Source of the DNA: Ischnura elegans
Taxonomy: Eukaryota > Arthropoda > Insecta > Odonata > Coenagrionidae
Assembly (NCBI RefSeq): GCF_921293095.1
Contig: NC_060247.1
Span: 113,727,111 to 113,791,110, forward strand
Direction of reading: 5' to 3'
Length of the DNA: 64,000 nucleotides
The notes below the pieces were generated by a model that made no database searches, was not told the DNA's origin, and worked only from the letters and a program-made list of their open reading frames with translations. Below, piece after piece: positions 45,250 through 56,454 of the stretch. The translations under genes and the position numbers were made by a program. Positions within the stretch are counted from its first letter, which is position 1, and each line of letters begins with the position of its first letter.

Positions 45250-45560
45250 GTCTGTTATTGATAATTTGTAATATGATATTCTCCGTATCGCTCTGAAAGG
45301 TATCCATTCTCAATTTCTCAGGCAATCAAATCCTTACGCGCAGCCTAAGAGTCTCCAGCGACTCCCAGCCGAATTCATTTAACATCTGTGCAAAGCTTTC
45401 TCTGCGCCCGTGGCAGTATTAGACGACTCGCGCAGCATTCCTTTGAATTTTATTCTTTTCAAGGATTAAGTCTTTCTGCATCGGATCCCATACACTCGCT
45501 GCATATTCATGGTGTAGCCGGGCGAGTGCGAAATAGCACCTCTCTTTTGCTTATACATTC
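45250..45560 (-). mobile_element. Retrotransposon family J fragment, minus strand
   Basis: 'gatattctccgtatcgctct', 'gtctccagcgactcccagcc' and 'cactcgctgcatattcatgg' match 31950-32345 and 34120-34210. On the complement it covers the decayed RT tail (YFALARLHHEYAASV-like) and part of the UTR. Confidence 0.7.
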
Positions 45561-45689
45561 AGAAATTGTATGCTTCCACCCGTTTCCGTAAAGAAATATA
45601 TCTGCAAAAGGCTATTCGGACTACTAGTCTGGTTTTTGGCCCAAATGGAAATAGGTAACTAGGCTAGAAGCCCGAATAGCTTTTTTAAA

Positions 45690-46495
45690 ACTGTGTTTAC
45701 TGGGAAAGCATTAGATATTACGTCAATACATCTGCGTACTACCACGCAGGTATCTTCAATAGACGAGTGGCGGATTGGGGCACCAGCCGTCAATAAAAAA
45801 AAAGAAATAGAAAAAAGGTGAAGCGCGTACTGAGTGCCACCAAGCATTTGTTGAAGTAGGAATAGTTCTCGGGTTTCCCACCGGGTATAGATTTGGGTCA
45901 AATATACACCCGGTGGGAAACCCGATAACTATTCCTGCAGAGTATACGCCGGGAAAAACTCAAATTCTACATTTATTTAAGTCTTTTTTTGTTACGGGAA
46001 ATAAAGCAACTTATTCAGCAAGCTGTTCGGAAAAAAATACTTCAGTTATCCAATCGCTTCTGTTGAACCTTGAAACAAAGTAAAGCTATAGGATAATGTT
46101 CTCTGCATCACTCTAACATATATCTGTTCTTAAATACACCGTAAATCTAACAATACGGCTAATTTGTAGCCTCCGAGTCTCTAGTGACTGCAGTAACTTC
46201 ACCCGTTTAAAATATTTGAAACCCTCTCATTTCAGTCGCGAAAGTTTTTCACGAATCACACAGCTTTCAATTACATTTCTTTAAGTTTAGCTTCAACTTT
46301 CTGCCTCGGATGAGACATGTTTCTCGCGCAATTCGAGATGTGTCTGAAGAATGAGAAGCTCCTTCAATTTTTTTATCTGAAGACCTTCTTACAGTAAGAT
46401 ATACGAGCCCTAGCTTCTTCGGGACTTTACCACAAATACTTCGGAAAGTATTGAACGCATCAACAACCTTAAGGTTATTCGAAAATAGTAGCAAA
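45690..46495 (-). mobile_element. Retrotransposon family J fragment with inserted hairpin, minus strand
   Basis: The 3' terminus is near 'acatctgcgtactaccacgc' (45730). 'gagtggcggattggggcacc' is the family UTR signature, then the hairpin 45858-45936, then 'gcctccgagtctctagtgac' and the decayed tail (46267-46494; frame with NTFRSICGKVPKKLGL-like residues). The most diverged copy. Confidence 0.6.
45858..45936. mobile_element. 79-bp near-perfect palindrome (hairpin)
   Basis: Arms 45858-45894 and 45900-45936 (37 bp, about four mismatches; core gggtttcccaccgggt) flank a 5-base loop. It interrupts the retroelement 3' UTR. No coding content. Confidence 0.8.
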
Positions 46496-46779
46496 GTATT
46501 GATTCATAATAACAATAATTTAATAACACCGATAAGTTTTCCATGGATATAAAACAGAGCATTTTCTTTATTGAACTCACAAATTAGGCGATTTTTTACC
46601 CTTTCACGTACAGGGATATGGATCGTTATCTCCGTCACTCGCAGTTCTCATTCAATCATCGTTACCGTATTACTGCCGTCACTAAGTATTCCCATTCCAT
46701 GACTTTCCATTGAAAGGCTTAAAAGTTAAAAAAAGATCCCGAACGCTACTTGTGAGCATAAGTTAATGTGATTCCTATT

Positions 46780-47210
46780 ATTAATCCGTTAGTTACTGAA
46801 TGCAGAATAGTTTTATTTTCGTAGAAAATCTGTTTGCGTATCTATCCATAAATCGAATAAAATTAACTTTTCGGTTTCAAGTTTTTTAAATTGCGATTTT
46901 TTTTTTCGTTTTCTTCTGGAAAGAAGGGTGGAAACAGAGGGAGTTGTTGTGGGCACTTCGTATGGGCAAAGTTTATCCCTTGCATATCAACCCAACCGTT
47001 TTATTCTCTGAGATCATTTGCCAATTTTCGTGAAAAGGCAATGATGGCCAATGAAGAAATAGATTGAATTGAGGTGGAGAGCGTTGGTTCAGAAAGAGCT
47101 TAGCGGGTGATCATTAGTCCAGGGTCTTTTATTCCGTGCTAGGAAAGTATCAAGAGCTCCGCCTAAGGAGAAGGCCTCTCTCTATTAACGAGGAAGAAAC
47201 CTAAGGAAAT
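46780..47210 (+). repeat. ~0.45-kb direct duplication, first copy
   Basis: 'gggcacttcgtatgggcaaa', 'gccaattttcgtgaaaaggc' and 'atagattgaattgaggtgga' recur in the same order at 47640-48240. Confidence 0.8.
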
Positions 47211-47639
47211 TACTCCATTCATCATTAATGACATGATCTATCGAATTCACTATTCTTCAATAATATTCCTCACCAATATAAATATCTTCTAGTAAATATT
47301 GTAAATTGAAGGATAGCTCTCACCTCATCACAAGACGGCGGAAATTTTTGAAAACCGATTATAACGCGTGCAAAATGACAAAACAATCAATTCTACGAGA
47401 TAGACAAGGACCTCATGTATACATAGGCCCATCATCAGGTGAAGTCGTTTAATTTAATCAGGCTTTCTTTGGCGTCAAACATTGTGCTCCATTACCAATG
47501 CAAATTTGAAGAATTTTTCTCAGCTCACTCAGATCTCATTGAATTGTACCATGGATTATTAAATAAGTTTGGACATATATGGCACTTGAAGCAAATTTAA
47601 AATCACTACTATCATACTCGGAATAGTCCCATTGCCAAT

Positions 47640-48240
47640 CGGAGTGTGTAAGTGAGTGATGAACTGAATGTATTGTAATTTTATTTTCGAGAAAAATCTC
47701 ATCACATATCTATTAGAAAATAAAAATAAGTTTTCAATTTCGAGTTTTTATATTACGTTTTTTTTTTATTTTTCCTCAGGAAGGAATTGCAAAAACCGAA
47801 ATGCTCGTAATGGGCACGTAATATGGGCAAAGTTAATCCCTTGCATCTCATAAGTTCAACAGATTCAGGATTCGATTGGTGGAATATGACATATTTAAAT
47901 GAATAAAAGATCGTAGCACTTTTCCACAATTGTTTTTACCAGATGATGGCTCAGTGAGCCGAAACGCGTTGTACACAGTAAAAAATTCTTGAGGAAAAGT
48001 GCTACGATCTTTTATTTATTTAAAAAAAAAACCTTGCATCTCAGTTCAAACGTTTTCTTCTCCAAGATCATTAGCCAATTTTCGGGAAGACGGGCAATGA
48101 TGGCCGATGGAGGAATAGATTGAATTGAGGTTGAGGACTTTGGTCCTGGGAGAGAACCCAACGGATCATCATTAGTCCTGGTCCCTTTAACTCTAGCGAG
48201 GGAATCATCAAAGCACCCTCCCAAGGTAAAGACCTCTCTC
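47640..48240 (+). repeat. ~0.45-kb direct duplication, second copy, split by a retroposon
   Basis: It parallels the first copy ('gggcacgtaatatgggcaaa', 'gccaattttcgggaagacgg', 'atagattgaattgaggttga'). The 181-bp insertion 47851-48031 is absent from the first copy, which gives an empty-site comparison. Confidence 0.8.
47851..48031 (+). mobile_element. SINE-like retroposon with internal hairpin and A-tail
   Basis: Perfect 12-bp target duplications ccttgcatctca (47839-47850 and 48032-48043) flank 181 bp ending in A10. Inside, arms 47892-47925 and 47993-48026 are inverted repeats (gatcgtagcacttttcc core) around 'gatggctcagtgagccgaaa' and 'cgcgttgtacac'. No clear box A/B pair is present. The empty site is preserved in the duplicate near 46985. 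Confidence 0.85.
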
Positions 48241-48253
48241 TCTCTCTCTCTCT
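48233..48253 (+). repeat. (CT)n microsatellite
   Basis: About ten CT units. It lies at the end of the duplicated segment, where the first copy has only three. Confidence 0.9.
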
Positions 48254-48319
48254 GTGCCCCAAGAAAGTGATTACGCGCTTTAACGGAGAGGACTACAACA
48301 TCGTACCCTCGGGATACTC

Positions 48320-48520
48320 TGACCCCTCCGGAATAGCGATGGAAAATTCGATTTCCATCAAAATTTAAAATCGAGTTTAAATAATCGAAGATCGAAAAAA
48401 ATCGAGATCGAGCCATGCTCTTCCAGTTTCGATCCTAACTCGATTTTTCAACATCGATGTTGACCGTTTCGTTTGATCTCAACAGCGTCACCAGGGGCGG
48501 TCTGGCCAGGTCGGCTGGTA
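48320..48520. repeat. ATCGA-rich low-complexity DNA and a solo hAT-like end
   Basis: 48340-48460 is rich in ATCGA/TCGAT steps. CAGGGGCGGTCTGGCCAGG at 48493 resembles a hAT terminus (compare 40131). No partner end was seen. Confidence 0.4.
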
Positions 48521-48816
48521 GGCGATCGCAGAGGGCCCCGAGCGTAGGAGGCCCCTACTGCACTGGCGTCTTTGGTGAAGCGTATATGAACTGCGTAATA
48601 TAAAAGACTCAGATTACTTGAACCAAAACTTTTTTTACAATCGTAAAATTCTAAGTTTTCGTTAATTTGTTTTATTTATAACACACTCGGTGTAAAAAGG
48701 TCAAATGAAAATAAATAAAATAAACTAGTGAGAAGAATAAATAGAACCTGATTCTGTTTTGAAAGGGTTATTCTTTTTTATATCCATTTCCCACATTTGG
48801 TTCAAAACAGTGTATC

Positions 48817-49400
48817 TTATTGTTTCAAGCTTAACATAATCTTCAATTCTATGTACAACCGAGTCCTCTTCCCCGTATTCTGGACAGTCCCGTCTTCCTT
48901 CTTTTTAATTCTCTTATAATATGCTCTGACATTTCCATGTCCACTAAGGATTTGGTTAATTTTTAAGTTAGTATGAAATCTGAAACTTTGTCTAATGGCG
49001 GTTGGGAAGATTAGGTGGGTGCATCTTTCTTTTGATGAATATTGCCAATCTTCTTCCCATTTCTTAATGGTCTCTTTTCCTGGAATTATTTTAAAATTTT
49101 TGACGTTTTCCACGATCACATTCTCTGAGTTTATGTCAAAATATTCCTAGTCTTTTCCTGTCCGCCATTTGGTTTGAGCCATCCTTCCTAACACTTCATA
49201 GGTTTTCTACTAATATTTCATAGGTTGGCGATAATTTGTTGGGTATAAGTGAAAACAATAGAATAGGAGCAAATGTTGATAGAGAAATGGCACTTCCGAT
49301 GAGCTTCGTTTAGTTTTCTGGCGATTCTTAAGTGGGTGGCTTTGACTCCCCATACGTCGCAACCATATGCAAGGTAGATGTCGACCTAATGCCAATAGGA
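48817..49400 (-). pseudogene. R1/I-type non-LTR retrotransposon C-terminal remnant
   Basis: Minus-strand pieces: YLAYGCDVWGVKATHLRIAR (about 49320-49385) is the post-RT 'YG--VW' block. After a gap, WEEDWQYSSKERCTHLIFPT and LSGHGNVRAYYKRIKKKEDG (48817-49119) match the tail found in R1/Jockey/I elements, where a 'GHG--R-Y' stretch precedes a Cys/His zinc knuckle. The knuckle cysteines are not retained in the readable frame. Broken by stops. Confidence 0.7.
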
Positions 49401-49414
49401 ACGAAACCCTTGGG

Positions 49415-49600
49415 TCGGGTTCGCGGGATACACTCCTGGAGCAGGGACTATAAGCGATCAGCTTTTTTCCTCTGCCACCAGAAGGGGAAGGACGGGAAGG
49501 AACAAGGAAAGGAGGCGCCGCCGCGATGGGAGCCCGACGACGCCTCCAGGGGTAGGACGGGGAAGAAGGGGAGGGGACGAGGAATCCTGCACCGTCACAA
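49415..49600 (-). repeat. GC-rich dispersed repeat (inverted partner 41340-41500)
   Basis: 'gaaggaacaaggaaaggagg' and 'cgccgccgcgatgggagccc' are the complement of the 41370-41420 block. It adjoins the R1/I remnant, but its relation to that element is not clear. Confidence 0.6.
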
Positions 49601-49714
49601 AGGCGGGCAGGTCCTACTACTAACGAAACCAAGCTTACGCAATTAATATGCTGCCAATTTTAGTAGATTTTCCTATGAGGAAGAAAAATCTATCGATCAA
49701 ATCGGTAGATCGAC

Positions 49715-50115
49715 CTAATGCCAATAGGAGCCAAAATTACAAATGATTGTTAGGTCGAAAACGCACCATTTTTAAACTACAGACACTTTGAGCAAAGCGT
49801 TTCGATTGGCCGCGAATTTGCCCTGTTGCCGGATGCTCTGGACAACTAATAAATTCGAATACTTATGCCGTATACCGCGATGTACTCAAGGTAGCACGCC
49901 AGCTCAGTGGTAGCGCGGCAACTGGGCAGACTCGCGGCCGATCGGAGCGCTTCAAGCAGTGTGTGATGATGATTGTAAGGCAATCGGAACTAGTGGTGTG
50001 AGCTGTTAAATAAGATTAGTGTGCGGTACGATATCTTTTTTTTATCATACAAAGTTTCTGTAGTTTAAAAATGGTGCTTTTTGCATCTAAACATCCTCAG
50101 TAATGTTAGCTACAA
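49715..50115. repeat. Inverted pair of a dispersed repeat unit
   Basis: 49720-49835 is inverted and 49915-50115 direct relative to 13788-13880 (shared 'gtctgtagtttaaaaatggt' and 'cgcggccaatcg'). The direct copy is split by about 100 bp of unrelated DNA (about 49955-50055). 'gctcagtggtagcgcggc' at 49900 is tRNA box A-like. Confidence 0.6.
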
Positions 50116-50479
50116 CTGGCATCAGCTATACAAGGTTAAAATTTTGCGATACATTTTTCCACACTCTCTATAGAAAAATGGAGAGTATGAGGATAAATTC
50201 CCCTGGGATAGAGGTCTCTTTAGCAGATGTATCGCGGGTGGTCGCCACAATGGGGAAACAGTTTTGGGGGGCTGAAGTCCCCACCCTGGCTGAGTGACCA
50301 CCTTCACCCCCTTTCTCCACCCTGCCCTCGCCAAAGGCGTCCCGCGTTTTTGCGCCTCAAAAAGGGCGCCGCCGCTGGGAGGCCCCCCCTCCTCATCCCT
50401 CCCCATCTACATATGCGCTCCCTCGCCACTGCGCTATTATTACCACCATGCCGCGTCGACTTAAATATCGATTCCCTTG

Positions 50480-50502
50480 CCCCTCTCTCTCTCTCTCTCT
50501 CT
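50480..50502 (+). repeat. (CT)n microsatellite
   Basis: About ten CT units in a moderately GC-rich segment (50280-50650) that has open but unrecognised frames on both strands. Confidence 0.9.
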
Positions 50503-50509
50503 GTCTCTT

Positions 50510-52070
50510 TCGATAATATCGCCACTCAAAGAGCCAAAAGGGTGCCTCCCCCACTCACCATATTGCTACAAACCCCTTTTCCTGGAAAGAAGACCCAGGG
50601 ATCAACCGCTGGCCATCCCTCGCCATTCCAATACGCTGTGGGAAGGTCGCTCTTCCACTGGGCTCAAAACAATTGAATGTCGATTACTCTACGCAGCGCA
50701 CGGGATTAAATATGGAGCCTACCTAAGGCCAATCCGTATATTCCCAACATGATAGACCTCCATGCTCTTAAATGAGAAATTGCGCCGACTTTGAATTTGA
50801 GTTTGGTGCTTTTTGAAGTGCTTGAAGTGCCGTAATGGGCACAGGCATTTTATAATCCAAAATGACAGTTCAATTAGAACCATATAAGCTGGGAATATAC
50901 TTTGTTTCTTATTTCCGTGGATGTGATGTCTAATGCGAAGATACCTGCACAAAATAACAGGTTAATTATAATTCAATATCTGTTGTATGCATAACGAAAA
51001 TACACTGGCGTTTTCGTTAAAACCACATTTGTAATTCTTTCACAACTTCTCTGTTGCTGTCAACGTCCAAGAATCATTTCCATGGAGAAACAAGCTCCAT
51101 TTGTAGCATATAACAAATTGTTTCCTTACTTCTATGCCTGTGTTATCGGCGATTCATTTTTTTTGAATGCCTTCCTCAGAACGGCACACACTTACTTCAC
51201 AAATTTAATTGACAACACTTACAAATACAGTGGTCCAGGAAAAGTACTCGCGAGGAAAATCGGTAACGACGACACGTACCTCACTTCACAAATCAAAATA
51301 TACACACATTGCCAACACAATTAATAAGTATTTAGGGTGACACATAGGGAGTGACATCGCTTACAACCGAACGCCACTATTTTCGAAGACGACGATCGAC
51401 TGAACTTTCCTCCTTTGTCTAAAACTCAACTTTGAACCAGGACATAGGAATATAACCCTGGTAATGGGCAAGATTACAATACTCTCCTTTTATTGTTGCG
51501 CGACGTCAACCAGAATTGTTGTCCATTATCACATTATTCGCATTGTTTCTTCACTTCGCCCACAAGAATTACCACAAGTTATTTTAATTAACTCTGTCAA
51601 GGCAAATGATTTTTCCTCCGTAGAAGTTGCGCGAATGATCTGAGGATCTTTAAACCCGCCGAGTGTCATCAGATCAAAGCTTTTCCATTCGATGGGGCCC
51701 TCTGTCTGTCTTCGATGCAGTTCATCGCACGATCAGTAGTCCCTTCGTCACTGTCGCCAGTCTCATTTCTCAGAGGAAGATGGATTTCTCCTTCTGGCGC
51801 GGTGCCATCGTCATCTCCGCATTTTAGGCCATCCAAAGGGGATAGGTGAACCCAGAGGATTTGGGAGAGGGGAAAGTCATTTTTTATAGAGTACGTGTCG
51901 ATTCGCAAGTAGAGGCCCTTAATTGGAATAGGATAGCAAAAATCTTCAATAATTCCCGATATTTGTCACCTTTACCGCTTTAGAAACTCTTGATACAATG
52001 AATTTATATACTCTTCATAATATTTCCGGAAAGTCAGATCTCATGAATACAGAGAAAACGATATCAATAC
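50510..52070. other. Non-coding stretch, nothing recognised
   Basis: No supported gene. An 80-codon minus frame at 51669-51908 is acidic and unrecognised. Confidence 0.5.
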
Positions 52071-52080
52071 CGCACACATG

Positions 52081-52382
52081 CAGTGGCGCAGCGAGAGGGG
52101 GGGGGGTTTGGGGGATTAAACCCCACCCAGAGCTCAGAGAAATTTTTAGTGTAATTCATTTTACTTAATTGGATTGATATTACTAATAGAATAGTGTAAG
52201 GATTAATAAAATTCCCCTCAGAAAGCCATAAAAACTCACCATTTGTCTTTAAATTCCACAATTTATAAATCTCGCACCTACCGCTTATCCTGGTGAGTAT
52301 TCCATACCCCCACACACCCCGGTATTAGTTGCACCTAACCCCCCCCCCCCCCCCCCAGCCTTAATTCTTAGCTGCGCCTCTG
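52081..52382. mobile_element. hAT-like MITE (302 bp) with perfect 8-bp duplications
   Basis: Left end CAGTGGCGCAGCGAGAGG and right-end complement CAGAGGCGCAGCTAAGAA are flanked by identical cacacatg (52073-52080, 52383-52390). It has a 10-G tract near the left end and a 16-C tract near the right end. No coding frame. The intact duplication makes it the youngest-looking hAT-like copy here. Confidence 0.93.
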
Positions 52383-52574
52383 CACACATGTAACGGTAAC
52401 ACGCGTATTTGCTACTCTTAAAACTGTGCCATGAAGGTCACTGACGTTATCGTAAAGACGATTGGCATTTGGTGCACCAGGGGACACGTAGCTTAATACG
52501 ATTAAGAACATACCTTCGGTGCCAAATTATTGAATCAGCAACTGTCACACCTCAACGAGTTTTTCTTTTCGTCA

Positions 52575-53070
52575 GGAATTTATCCCCATCCAAACGATCG
52601 GAATGCAATTCATACCTAAGGCAAAATTTCGCGCGTTGATCAAATTATAAATTTCATTCCTATTGTTAGGGTAGGAGTTAATTTTCAAATGAACATAAGA
52701 TGTTTAAGGTGTTATAGTACATATTTTGAACCTGCAGCTTTAACGATCCACACAGCTTTCTTCAATCAATAAATTATCTCAACCCTAACGCTATTAATGT
52801 GATTTACATTTGCGGAAAACTTTTGTACGCCAACCGGAATATAACTGAATTCCTGTTGTTAGGGTGGAGTTAATTTTCTGATGAAAACACTGATTAAGGT
52901 GTCACAGTTGCAGATTTTATTATTTGTCACATGATAGGAATGCAATTTATATTCTGGTTGACGGGCGAAATTTGACCGAAAATGCACACTGCATTTCTAT
53001 TTTAAGGGTAGAGTTAATTTTATGATGATAAAAAGCTGATTAAGTTGTTATAGTAGCATATTTTATTAAT
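52575..53070 (+). repeat. Degenerate three-copy tandem repeat
   Basis: 'gttagggtaggagttaattt' at about 52665, 'gttagggtggagttaatttt' at about 52858 and 'aagggtagagttaatttt' at about 53002 head units that each continue 'gatgaa...ttaaggtgttatagta'. Spacings of about 193 and 144 bp show unequal units. Confidence 0.75.
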
Positions 53071-53089
53071 TGTCACTAAAGGTTAGTGG

Positions 53090-55289
53090 CTTGATTGGTG
53101 ACCTAACCACGCATGGCCTTTACAGCCAAACAAACAAGGTCTAACTCATGAGCTCAATCTGACAAGTGTAGCCTTCGAACTGGACGTACGTTCCTGTTGC
53201 TTCAACTCTGCGCATCAACTTCCCACGGCCTCCGATCAACAATCGCTCATAAAAACACGCATTTGTTTCTTCCTCGGTTGAATCCCAACTGCATGGGGAC
53301 TAGCACGCATGCCTCAGTTCGCCCTGCAGAGGTTGAATTCATGCTATCCCTCATTAAATAGTCATATCATAAATATTTTTGAGCACTGGTCTTTCCCGAG
53401 CCTCACCACTTTTCTATTTTGAGCCTCCGTCTCACTTGATTCAAAGTTAAATTGCAGTTCTTTAAAAATGGCGCTCAAAAGTTGAAACTTTATGGGAGAA
53501 AAATTAATTGACGAATTGTACAAATTCTAACATTTCCAGTGCTATTGAGATCCACAAAGTGACGGCCGAAGTAGATCTTTATATAAAACGAGCTGAAAAT
53601 CGACTTTTTAACTGCAATTGCTGCATGGGTGCCACACATTTAGGAATTAAAATCTCAAAATGTAGTACTTTTTCCTACAGTATGTTCATCTATTGTTCTG
53701 AAAAGTATGCCAGTAGGTACTTTTTTGTGAAGAAGCTCTAATTCAACAATAGTTCAACAATTCAACAATCAATAATAATAATAAATTCGCCAATAGTTAA
53801 AAAATTCAAAATTTTTTTATTTATGAGAAATAAGACCCATTAGAAACCAAGAAGCTGCAAAAATAATTACGGTTTAGAAAAATTTTATGATCTGAAAAAG
53901 AATGAAAACTTTTGAAGTTTAAACAGAGAGAGATGCAATTCGTGTAAAATTTCAATGTGGAAAGGAGGGACGAATGAAAACTAAGGCTTGCAAAAAAAAA
54001 ACGAAGTTAGCACGAGATATTCATCAGCGGAAATTAATTGGAGAGAGAGAAGTAATACGAATGCATGCAATTAGATTGATCGTTCTATAAGTGTGGAAAG
54101 CTGTCGATTAGAATTGAGCTTCTAGATAATGGGATTCTGATGCGTGCTGTTAAGGGATTGGAAGCAAAGATAGAATATTATAGGCACTAATTCATGCAAA
54201 GCTACGAAATAACTACTTTGGAAGCATTAAAAAAGCAGACGATAACCTGGTCAAAAGTTAGCCACTTCCCGTATGGAAAGGTAGAGTGAACAGAATGTAA
54301 CTCATAGCTCTTGAATTACAAGGCCATTGCTCGACCGGATCATCTTTAGTTGAGAGTTTTCCCATTTCAACTTTGAGTGGTAAGGAAGGCAATCCTTTCC
54401 ACTTAAAGCTTCAAGGTAGCCATTAGCCTGTTGCACTTCAATATCTAGGCAATCTGGGTTGAAAATGTACCATTAATGAGAGAAATTTTTTAACCCCTTC
54501 AAGTTTCGTTCATAAAATACGAAAGAATCATTTAGCAGTTTTTTTTTATTTGAAAGCTATGGAATACCGATAGATAAGTAGAAAGTTTGTCATGAGTATT
54601 GGAAATCCTTGCAAAAGTTATTGGAATATTGCAAAGGTTTTGTCTATCTTAAAATATTCGAAATCTTTAGATCGATATCCGAATCTTAGGATTTGTGAAT
54701 ATTTTGTAATAGAAATATTTCAAGAGGTTTTCTCAAAAAATCAGGAAAACTCTTCCTGTGAGATCCCTCTCAAATTTATGAATGCATCTGATAATTGAAA
54801 TGGAAATAATGGCCACTGTGAGAGAGAGAAAATCTCCCTTATCAGTGAGTGTTAACATAATTGGAGAAGATAAGAACACGTCCTAGTTAATGTCAGTTTA
54901 ATATCACTTATGATTTGTCCCAGATGCCTGGGTTCCACGCTTATATATTTTCTGATCAAGCAGTTTTTGCACGCTCTCCTTAAAAACGAACAAAATATCG
55001 TAGAAATAAAAGTTTATGAAATAGGTGAGGCATTTGAAAGTTATAAGTAAATTATGTAAAGTAAATTAAACGTATTGCTTTCAACAAAACAATAGAAAAT
55101 ACTGAATTCATCACAATAAGAGAATAAGAAAGCTGGGTTGACTTAAAGGAGAACTTGTGCTGAATCAAAATAAATAGGTAATTACCATACCATCGCTAAT
55201 GTTTCTATTTTTCACACAAAAGTGATAGTAGAAAGTGAAAGTTTCATAAAAGAGTAACAGTGAACAATAAATACCGTTTACATCGGAAT
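53090..55289. other. AT-rich non-coding stretch, nothing recognised
   Basis: No coding frame above 80 codons and no repeat termini noticed. Confidence 0.6.
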
Positions 55290-55430
55290 AATTACATCAT
55301 CATCATTGGTCAACAATCCTAGGATCGGTTTGACGCAGCTCTCCACTCAGTTCTCCTATCAGCTAATCTTTTCACACCTACGTATTTCTTCTCTTTCACA
55401 TCTCTTTACTTGTTCCATATATTTTGTTCA
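55290..55430 (-). mobile_element. RTE-like 3' end fragment, minus strand
   Basis: 'ggtcaacaatcctaggatcg', 'gtttgacgcagctctccact' and 'acctacgtatttcttctctt' are the complement of the family 3' end (compare 56690-56786 and 27592-27690). Confidence 0.7.
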
Positions 55431-55669
55431 ATAATTACATATATGAGTATAATTTAAAAACAACGAGTAATTTTTTTACAAGGCGGAAAAACAAAATCTG
55501 ATTGCATCGAAAGAATTTCGCAACTTCATCAATAGCCAGTATCAATGCCTTAGCAAAATTTTCAAAAAATATTTATAGAAGGAACAGGCTTACCTCGTAA
55601 AAGTCCTGAGTTGATTTCTAGGCAGTGGCTGGAGCTGTCTAGAGGTAAATTCTTTTTATTCTTCTTGAT

Positions 55670-55760
55670 GAAGGACAATTGTGGAAGCGCTTTGTCCGTC
55701 AGATGGGAGCAACGATCACAGTCCTCTTGTCATTTTGGCGTCAGGAGTAGGATGTGCTTG
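55670..55760 (+). mobile_element. SINE body fragment
   Basis: 'gcgctttgtccgtcagatgg' and 'cacagtcctcttgtcatttt' resemble 24555-24625 of the plus-strand SINE. No tRNA-like head is present. Confidence 0.4.
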
Positions 55761-55975
55761 ACGTCGTGGCGGCGAGGTTCCTTCATACATAATACGCGGT
55801 GAGGAGCCTGTTAATAAGAGACGTGCACTCATGGCATATGCAAATGAAGTTGCCACCAACTCGTAGGCATGATGAAAAACAGAGTGGAATTGAAGTCACG
55901 ACTCGCTTCTGAACGGCGGGGCTCTGGTATGGTCCGTCACTGATTTTTTCCTTTGTGGATGTTCTAATAGAAATA

Positions 55976-56361
55976 CAGTGAAACCTCTGTTAGCGAATGC
56001 CTCTGATAACGAACAATTCGGATAACGACCTAAAAATTTCGCTAAAATTTGCCTCGGATAGCGAACAAAATTTTGGTTAGCGAACAGATGTGTAGCGGCC
56101 ATTTTCGTGTTCGGTGGTGTGCGATCCCAAATGGATACAAAGTAATACCATGTCTACAATACTAAGTCTACAAGTAATACAATGCAATACAATACCTATA
56201 TTCCCTGTAAATTTCATATAAAATCGAGTCAATAGGAGCTAGGAACCAATTAATATCTATTACCTTTATTTCTTGTGGGAAAATTTGTTTCGGATAGCAA
56301 ACATTTTGGATAACGGCCGGCTTTCTGGAACGGATTGTGGTCGTTATCCGAGGTTCTAATG
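55976..56361. mobile_element. pogo/Tigger-type MITE (386 bp)
   Basis: Left end CAGTGAAACCTCTGTTAGCG and right-end complement CATTAGAACCTCGGATAACG are flanked by TA (55974-55975, 56362-56363). Internal 'ggataacgac' and 'ggatagcgaac' motifs are repeated near both ends, as in pogo-like elements. No transposase frame. Confidence 0.85.
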
Positions 56362-56454
56362 TATTCATCAAAATTTGTATTTGGAGTATGATTCTCCACG
56401 AAAGTGAGGCATCGACAATTAAAACAGTGAGGATATCAAAGGTGGAGGCTTTCG

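Noticed and set aside
51669-51908. Acidic 80-codon minus frame
   Set aside because: No family recognised and no neighbouring coding parts; probably chance.
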